NCBI RefSeq assembly: GCF_000161835.1
Contig: NZ_GG697169.2
Coordinates: 2,608,575-2,672,574 of the forward strand
DNA from: Thalassobium sp. R2A62
Lineage (GTDB): Bacteria; Pseudomonadota; Alphaproteobacteria; Rhodobacterales; Rhodobacteraceae
DNA: 64,000 nucleotides
Direction: 5' to 3'
The number at the start of each line of letters is the position of its first letter. Position 1 is the first letter of the stretch. The notes below the pieces were generated by a model. It was not told the origin of the DNA and made no database searches. It saw nothing but the letters and a program-made list of their open reading frames with translations. Shown here one piece after another: positions 58,766 through 64,000 of the stretch. The position numbers and the translations under genes were made by a program.

Positions 58766-59617
58766 TTAGTCGCCGGTGGCCATCAGCTTGAACCCCAACG
58801 CGCTGTCCCAATGCACAAACGTTGCCTGACAGCGAAAGCCGTTCTTGTTGTAGTCCCGCATGTTGCGCCGGAACGTCGTGAACGCCTCGTTGTAGTCTTT
58901 CTTTGCGCGAAATTCGGGCACCAAACGGTTCAGCATGATGAACACAGTCTTGCGTGTGATGCGGCAGAACTCGTCAACCAAATCCATCCAATCGTCCGGG
59001 TGGCAGTAGTGCTCAATCGCATGGAAACACATAGTGTAGTCATACGACTTGTCATCAAACGGGTAGGGGGTCTTTCCTGCATCAAAGATCGTCATCGGCA
59101 GATCAATCGCCTCGCAAATCGGGCGGTACGGCCAGTCTGCGTTGTCGATCGGTAGACCAAAATCATCCTCTTGGCGCACAAATGTCTTGTCGTTCAGCTT
59201 GCGAAACTGTCTCATTTCTTCGCCGTTCCGCTTGGACACCATGTTGGCATAGTCGCTGCCCATGACGTTGTGACCATAGTGGCGCAAAACCTCGAGCATC
59301 CCACCATGCGCTGCCGACAACTCTAAAACATCGTGGCTCGGCCCTTGCATCAACTCAGGCATATAGAGCTGCACGCGGTTCCAACAGCGGCGGATATTAC
59401 GCTCGCGGTTAGTGTATTTCTTTTGCAGCTCGTCGACGCGGGCCTGATCCTCAGGCGCAATCACATAAGGCGTCAGCAACTCAGCAGGCGGCTCGTCCCC
59501 AAACAAGTCCAGCGTGTCCGCCTTGATCCGCTCTTGCTTGATCATGCGGCGTGTCTTGATACCTTTGATATTGCGAACGTCTGGTAACATGCGACTTGCT
59601 ACGGTCTTCAAACTCAC
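58766..59617 (-). CDS. Class I SAM-dependent methyltransferase-like protein
   Basis: 283 residues. Methyltransferase pattern: HDVLELSAAHGGMLEVLRHY (SAM motif I in a modified form), GSDYANM, and a later YDYTMCFHAIEHYCHPDDW. The N-terminus has basic helical stretches. Seems related to sugar- or lipid-modifying methyltransferases. Substrate unknown. It is a single gene between rsfS and the GFA gene. Confidence 0.75.
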   Translation of the reverse strand: MSLKTVASRMLPDVRNIKGIKTRRMIKQERIKADTLDLFGDEPPAELLTPYVIAPEDQARVDELQKKYTNRERNIRRCWNRVQLYMPELMQGPSHDVLELSAAHGGMLEVLRHYGHNVMGSDYANMVSKRNGEEMRQFRKLNDKTFVRQEDDFGLPIDNADWPYRPICEAIDLPMTIFDAGKTPYPFDDKSYDYTMCFHAIEHYCHPDDWMDLVDEFCRITRKTVFIMLNRLVPEFRAKKDYNEAFTTFRRNMRDYNKNGFRCQATFVHWDSALGFKLMATGD

Positions 59618-59736
59618 TGTCCAGCTTGTTTCAAAACTCTTATGGTTGCGTAAACAAGCTGACGATCAAACTATTGAACGATTGTGATTAGAATACGGCA
59701 TTGTTGCCAATTGCGAAGCAGTTCAGGAGCCCGAAC

Positions 59737-60129
59737 ATGCACCACGCCTCTTGCCTCTGCGGTGCCGTCACTTTTGAAGTCACCGGCGATCTGCCCTGTG
59801 GCGATGGATGTCACTGCGTAAACTGCCGCAAATCAACCGGACACTTTCTCGCGTCCGTCGACCTCCCCCGCAACCGTGTCACAATCACGGGCGAGGACAA
59901 CGTCACATGGTACCATTCCTCTAAAAAGGTCCGCCGCGGATTTTTCAAAAAATGCGGCGCGACCCTGTTTTTTGATCCGCTGTTTCAGGACTGGATTGGC
60001 CTGTCGCTGGGCGCCTTTGATGGCCCCACCAACACAACGTTGAACCTCTACACCTACACCGCACAAAAGGGCGACTACTACGAGCTAGAGGATCACATCG
60101 AACAACACCTCGAGCCGCCGGTGGGTTAG
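59737..60129 (+). CDS. GFA family (glutathione-dependent formaldehyde-activating-like) zinc protein
   Basis: 130 residues. Zinc sites CLCGAVTF and CHCVNCRKSTG are present. The third site, usually FCxxCG, reads FFKKCG, so one zinc-ligand cysteine is replaced by phenylalanine. The start is set by the first CLCGAV-containing methionine. Most members have no proven activity; the name comes from Gfa. Its stop overlaps the end of the convergent channel gene. Confidence 0.85.
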   Translation: MHHASCLCGAVTFEVTGDLPCGDGCHCVNCRKSTGHFLASVDLPRNRVTITGEDNVTWYHSSKKVRRGFFKKCGATLFFDPLFQDWIGLSLGAFDGPTNTTLNLYTYTAQKGDYYELEDHIEQHLEPPVG

Positions 60130-61544
60130 TCAGACGCTGCGGCCTTGGCACCCAGATCTGGCATCCCGTCGCCGTCACCCATCTCATCACCCAACATCCG
60201 AACTTCGCGTTGCGGGAATGGGATAGAGATACCGTTTTCCTGAAACGTGTCCCACAGGGCGAGATAGACGTTGCCGCGGATATTGGTCAGACCTCCGGTT
60301 GGGTCTTTGATCCAGAACCGCAGGATGTAGTCTACGCTGCTGTCACCGAAACCGACGATGTGACAGACCGCCGGACGAGTTGCCAAAACACGGTCGACCC
60401 CTTTGGCGGCTTCGATTGCCAACTTGCGCACATCGTGCGGATTGTCGTCATAGGCCGTGCCAAAATAGATATCGAGCCGGACAAAATCGTTGGAATGCGA
60501 CCAGTTCACCACCTGACCTGTGATCAGGTCTTCGTTCGGGATCAGATATTCCTTGCCGTTGCGGGTGACCACACTGACATAGCGCGCGCCCAGTGAATTG
60601 ATCCAACCAAACGTCTTACCCAGCGAAATCACGTCGCCTGGCTTAATCGATTTGTCCAACAAAATGATGATGCCGGACACGAGGTTCGACACGACTTTTT
60701 GCAGGCCAAAGCCCAGACCAATACCAATCGCACCCGACAGCACCGCGAGGCCTGTTAGGTCAAAACCGATAGACTTTAGACCGATAAAAAACGCGGCACC
60801 AAACAGCAGAACCTGTAGGAACTTGACCAACAGCACGCGCATCGACGGGCTGATATCTTCGTTCTTTTGAATGCGCGCGGCGCTGGTTTGTGACAAAAAC
60901 CGAGCGCCAAAAAACAGCGCACCCAAAATAACGGCGGCTTGCAGCAGCAGCAGCACAGAAATCCGTGTGTCGCCGACCTCGACTGCGGCGCTATCCAGCA
61001 CCTGTTCTGCCTCGGGCAACAGCCCGACAATGTTCAACGTCACCCACGCCCATGCGCCATAGCGAACGAGCGTCCGGATGAACGAATTGCCGATCAGACG
61101 GGTGGCAAAGATGATGAACAGCCACGCGGTCGCAAGGTTTCCGATCACCGTCAGAAGATAGCTGCGTGATGGCCACGTGTATTCACGCAGGGCAACAACG
61201 GTCAGCCAGATCAGAATCACAAAAAAGATGGGCCTCAGGCGTTGATTGCTCAACACGAACAGGCGCAGCCGCCACTTGGGCCAGCCTTCTTTTCCGCGCA
61301 CCCAATCGACCAGCTTTGGCCCCAGCCACATTCGCAGCAGGTGTGCGACCACGAACAACGCCAATGCAATCGCAATCTGATAGGCGTTCCACGGTCGAAA
61401 CAGCGATGTCATGAACACTTCGGCCCGCTCGAACAGGCTTAGTCCGAGTTCGGCAAATTCGGCACTGGTGTCCAACGTGTCTTGCGTGGCCCCCTCAGCG
61501 GCGGTCTCGGTCGATCGTTCGAGTGTGGTTTCTTCTGGCCCCAT
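60126..61544 (-). CDS. MscS-family mechanosensitive channel
   Basis: 472 residues. About five to six N-terminal membrane segments (about 55-265), then the pore-lining TM3 with its glycine/alanine pattern (AVLSGAIGIGLGFGLQKVVSN) and MscS beta domain (GDVISLGKTFGWINSLGARY), and a C-terminal alpha/beta domain. Opens under membrane tension to release solutes. Some extra N-terminal helices, as in the larger MscS relatives. Confidence 0.92.
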   Translation of the reverse strand: MGPEETTLERSTETAAEGATQDTLDTSAEFAELGLSLFERAEVFMTSLFRPWNAYQIAIALALFVVAHLLRMWLGPKLVDWVRGKEGWPKWRLRLFVLSNQRLRPIFFVILIWLTVVALREYTWPSRSYLLTVIGNLATAWLFIIFATRLIGNSFIRTLVRYGAWAWVTLNIVGLLPEAEQVLDSAAVEVGDTRISVLLLLQAAVILGALFFGARFLSQTSAARIQKNEDISPSMRVLLVKFLQVLLFGAAFFIGLKSIGFDLTGLAVLSGAIGIGLGFGLQKVVSNLVSGIIILLDKSIKPGDVISLGKTFGWINSLGARYVSVVTRNGKEYLIPNEDLITGQVVNWSHSNDFVRLDIYFGTAYDDNPHDVRKLAIEAAKGVDRVLATRPAVCHIVGFGDSSVDYILRFWIKDPTGGLTNIRGNVYLALWDTFQENGISIPFPQREVRMLGDEMGDGDGMPDLGAKAAASD

Positions 61545-61781
61545 ATGGTCGAGTGTGCCCTGCCGCGCTGATATGATGCAAGCAGACTTGCGAGATCGGG
61601 CGCGGCCCTATATCTGATGATCGCATGACACCTTGTTTTCATATGGATGACCGCGCCCGATTGCGCGAACGCTTCTACAAAGAAGCGATGATGCTGCGCT
61701 TTCAGCTATGATCTTTTGCGTCCCGTGACGCATGAGCCTCATTCGACTTTTCAACACCGCCACCAAAAGGGAGAGGACCCC

Positions 61782-63188
61782 ATGTCCCCCAAAACGCTTT
61801 ATGATAAAATCTGGGATGCCCACGTCGCCCACGAGGCTGACGACGGCACCTGCCTTCTCTACATTGACCGTCACCTCGTCCACGAAGTGACTTCGCCTCA
61901 GGCCTTTGAAGGTTTGCGCATGACAGGCCGCACCGTGCGTGCACCTGAAAAAACCATTGCTGTTCCGGACCACAACGTGCCGACAACACTGGACCGTGCT
62001 GACGCTCAGACAATGACCGAAGACAGCCGTATTCAGGTCGCAGCTCTTGATGAGAATGCCAAGGAATTTGGCCTGCACTACTATCCAGTGTCCGACGTCC
62101 GTCAGGGCATCGTGCACATTGTCGGCCCCGAGCAAGGCTGGACCCTGCCGGGTATGACCGTTGTGTGCGGCGACAGCCACACAGCGACACACGGTGCATT
62201 CGGCGCATTGGCCCACGGCATCGGTACATCCGAGGTCGAGCACGTGCTTGCCACTCAGACGCTGATCCAGAAGAAATCCAAAAACATGAAGGTCGAGATC
62301 ACCGGCAAACTTGCCCCCGGTGTGACCGCCAAAGACATCACAATGGCCGTCATTGGCGCTACGGGCACAGCCGGCGGCACCGGCTACGTCATCGAGTATT
62401 GCGGCGAAGCGATCCGCGACTTGTCGATGGAAGGCCGCATGACCGTCTGCAACATGGCGATCGAAGGCGGCGCACGCGCGGGCCTGATCGCACCGGACGA
62501 GAAGACTTTTGAATACTGCAACGGTCGCCCGCACGCCCCCAAAGGCGCTGCTTGGGAGGCCGCCATTTCATGGTGGAAAACACTCTACTCTGACGACGAT
62601 GCCGATTGGGATCTCGTTCTCACGCTCAAAGGCGAAGACATCGCACCGCTCGTCACATGGGGCACATCGCCCGAGGATGTACTGCCGATCACAGCCACAG
62701 TGCCATCGCCTGACAGCTTTGAAGGCGGCAAGGTCGAGGCTGCTCAGCGCGCCATCGACTATATGGGCCTGACAGCTGGTCAAAAACTGACAGACATCGA
62801 AATCGACACGGTGTTCATCGGTTCCTGCACAAACGGCCGCATCGAAGACCTGCGCGCCGCCGCTTCGATCCTCAAAGGCAAAAAGATCAAAGACGGTCTG
62901 CGTGCCATGGTCGTGCCGGGTTCGGGTCTCGTCCGCGCCCAAGCCGAAGAAGAAGGCCTTGCCAATATCTTCAAAGAGGCAGGCTTTGAATGGCGCCTCG
63001 CAGGGTGTTCAATGTGCCTCGCGATGAACCCTGACCAGCTGGCGCCCGGCGAACGCTGTGCGGCCACATCGAACCGCAACTTTGAGGGTCGCCAAGGCTA
63101 CAAAGGTCGCACGCACCTCGTGTCACCTGGCATGGCCGCAGCGGCAGCCCTTACTGGTCACCTGACCGACGTTCGGGATGTGATGTAA
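61782..63188 (+). CDS. leuC: LeuC, 3-isopropylmalate dehydratase large subunit
   Basis: 468 residues, aconitase family. Cluster cysteines in GSCTNGR and in [11 protein letters not shown]. The early motif PDHNVPT and [15 protein letters not shown] are also typical. Isomerises 2-isopropylmalate with LeuD. AGGGAGAGG precedes the ATG at 61782. The stop overlaps the next gene by one base. Confidence 0.97.
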   Translation: MSPKTLYDKIWDAHVAHEADDGTCLLYIDRHLVHEVTSPQAFEGLRMTGRTVRAPEKTIAVPDHNVPTTLDRADAQTMTEDSRIQVAALDENAKEFGLHYYPVSDVRQGIVHIVGPEQGWTLPGMTVVCGDSHTATHGAFGALAHGIGTSEVEHVLATQTLIQKKSKNMKVEITGKLAPGVTAKDITMAVIGATGTAGGTGYVIEYCGEAIRDLSMEGRMTVCNMAIEGGARAGLIAPDEKTFEYCNGRPHAPKGAAWEAAISWWKTLYSDDDADWDLVLTLKGEDIAPLVTWGTSPEDVLPITATVPSPDSFEGGKVEAAQRAIDYMGLTAGQKLTDIEIDTVFIGSCTNGRIEDLRAAASILKGKKIKDGLRAMVVPGSGLVRAQAEEEGLANIFKEAGFEWRLAGCSMCLAMNPDQLAPGERCAATSNRNFEGRQGYKGRTHLVSPGMAAAAALTGHLTDVRDVM

Positions 63189-63724
63189 TGCATCGCCGCG
63201 GGTTTCTGCAAATGCTCGGGCGCGCGCTCGCCGCACCTCTCTTGCCCAAAGTGTCCGTCGCAACCGCGTCGCGCGCTGCCTATCCGACAGGTGCAATGCG
63301 TATTGCGATGGCATCCGCCACGTCGCGGGTGAACTTTTTGGTCTTCTCGCTGGCGCAACAGCTTGGCCTCCAATTGGGTCAAGCCGAGCAGCTGATGCGC
63401 GATATGTCAGACAAGGGTATTCTCGGCCCACTTCAGGGCACGACCCAATCTGGCCGTTGGGCACGCAGCACAATCTGGAGCCGTGCTGAGGCTGACGCTT
63501 TGGCGGCTCGCAAGATTGCGCAGCAGAAAAAGACACAGAGCCAAACCAAATCCCGCACCAAAAAATCGGGTCCAAAAACGGACACATCCGATGCACCTGA
63601 TGCGATCGAAAACACGACAGCACCGTGGGCCGATCTACGCCCGATGCTCGCGCACCTCTATAATATGTGTCGCGCTCAGGGCATGACGCCCCACCCACGC
63701 TGCATCGCATTGGCCACCGGATGA
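63188..63724 (+). CDS. Small conserved-looking spacer gene between leuC and leuD
   Basis: 178 residues. Starts [20 protein letters not shown], recalling a Tat-type signal (single RR, then hydrophobic), which suggests export. Then a helical segment (ASATSRVNFLVFSLAQQLGL) and a Lys/Thr/Ser-rich linker (about 112-135). No family recognised. Overlap of ATG with the leuC stop (TAATG) shows it is expressed with leuC. Function unknown. Confidence 0.7.
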   Translation: MHRRGFLQMLGRALAAPLLPKVSVATASRAAYPTGAMRIAMASATSRVNFLVFSLAQQLGLQLGQAEQLMRDMSDKGILGPLQGTTQSGRWARSTIWSRAEADALAARKIAQQKKTQSQTKSRTKKSGPKTDTSDAPDAIENTTAPWADLRPMLAHLYNMCRAQGMTPHPRCIALATG

Positions 63725-63777
63725 CTGTTTTCTTTTCAGAAAATGGACCTAACACCACCACGCAACGCGCGGTGCCT

Positions 63778-63805
63778 CTGAAATTACGCAAGTTACGTAA
63801 TTCAG
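63778..63805. promoter_or_regulatory. Hairpin in front of leuD
   Basis: CTGAAATTACG and CGTAATTCAG pair over 10 bp with one bulged A and a 7-base loop. Lies 53 bases after the spacer gene stop and 82 bases before leuD. It may stabilise or partly terminate the leu mRNA. No T-run follows. Confidence 0.45.
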
Positions 63806-63887
63806 AAGCAAAAAATCGCAAATTACACAAAATTTCGACCCACGGCGGCGCGGATCAAAATCCCGACGCTTCGAAAGGACACTAGAT

Positions 63888-64000
63888 ATGGAAAAGTTCA
63901 CCACACTCTCGGGGATCGCAGCACCAATGCCGCTTCTGAATATCGACACCGATATGATCATCCCCAAGCAGTTTTTGAAAACGATCAAACGGTCTGGCCT
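63888..64000 (+). CDS. leuD: LeuD, 3-isopropylmalate dehydratase small subunit (partial)
   Basis: 37 codons before the right edge read [20 protein letters not shown] and [11 protein letters not shown], the LeuD N-terminus. GAAAGGAC precedes the ATG. Continues the leuC operon beyond the window. Confidence 0.95.
   Translation, partial: MEKFTTLSGIAAPMPLLNIDTDMIIPKQFLKTIKRSG

Noticed and set aside
61625-61711. 28-codon frame before leuC as a leucine attenuator peptide
   Set aside because: No leucine run, no ribosome site and no paired terminator/antiterminator hairpins.
61608-62534. 308-codon minus-strand frame opposite leuC
   Set aside because: LeuC cluster motifs and operon position fix the plus strand; the antisense frame has no family features.

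Overview
The window is chromosomal DNA from a photosynthetic alphaproteobacterium of the Roseobacter group (Rhodobacterales). The main evidence is the left 10 kb, a bacteriochlorophyll block bchF-bchN-bchB-bchH-bchL with ppaA/aerR and ppsR transcribed divergently from it. The many conserved housekeeping genes (serA/serC/serB, rlmN, dapD/dapE, rnr, mltB, rppH, ctpA, envC, gpmI, rlmH, rsfS, leuCD) read as rhodobacteral. The genus cannot be fixed from the sequence alone. No rRNA, tRNA or CRISPR array was seen.

Layout. 1-7.4 kb: leftward bch operon with translationally coupled genes. 7.4-7.6 kb: divergent control region with two TGT-N12-ACA (PpsR-type) palindromes. 7.6-9.9 kb: ppaA and ppsR. 9.9-12.8 kb: a second B12-binding protein, a FixJ-like response regulator, and a histidine kinase that keeps part of a phytochrome PHY domain but has lost the chromophore-binding half. 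12.8-13.6 kb has no convincing gene. 13.6-18.3 kb: an overlapping export operon (ABC ATPase, FtsX-type permease, AttH-like secreted protein, FMN-binding PPOX protein). 18.3-21.5 kb: a selenium pair, an oxidoreductase-SelD fusion converging on mnmH. 21.6-23.2 kb: a broken membrane-protein gene. 23.2-26.8 kb: phosphatase, serA, serC.

26.8-34.5 kb is an accessory island between serC and serB. It holds a decaying mobilisation module (frameshifted helix-turn-helix gene, mobC, relaxase with nested and stacked small mob genes), a zinc uptake set (znuB, znuC, zur, znuA with a histidine-rich insert), an Rrf2 regulator with a perfect palindrome in front, and a COG0523 zinc GTPase gene cut off just after its P-loop. 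A 25-bp exact direct repeat lies at both ends, and it is part of the serC leader RNA. The island therefore appears to have entered, or been rearranged at, a serC/serB divergent intergenic region.

34.6-64 kb is mostly core genes. A second accessory patch lies between dapD and dapE: three Hint-domain proteins (two with anchor-L type N-termini, one of these frameshifted) and a receptor-channel protein of the bacterial ionotropic glutamate receptor type. The window ends in leuC, a small spacer gene and the start of leuD.

The most unusual items are the serC-leader-flanked zinc/mob island, the Hint cluster with lost nucleophiles, the GluR-like channel without a potassium filter, and the chromophore-less phytochrome kinase beside the photosynthesis regulators.
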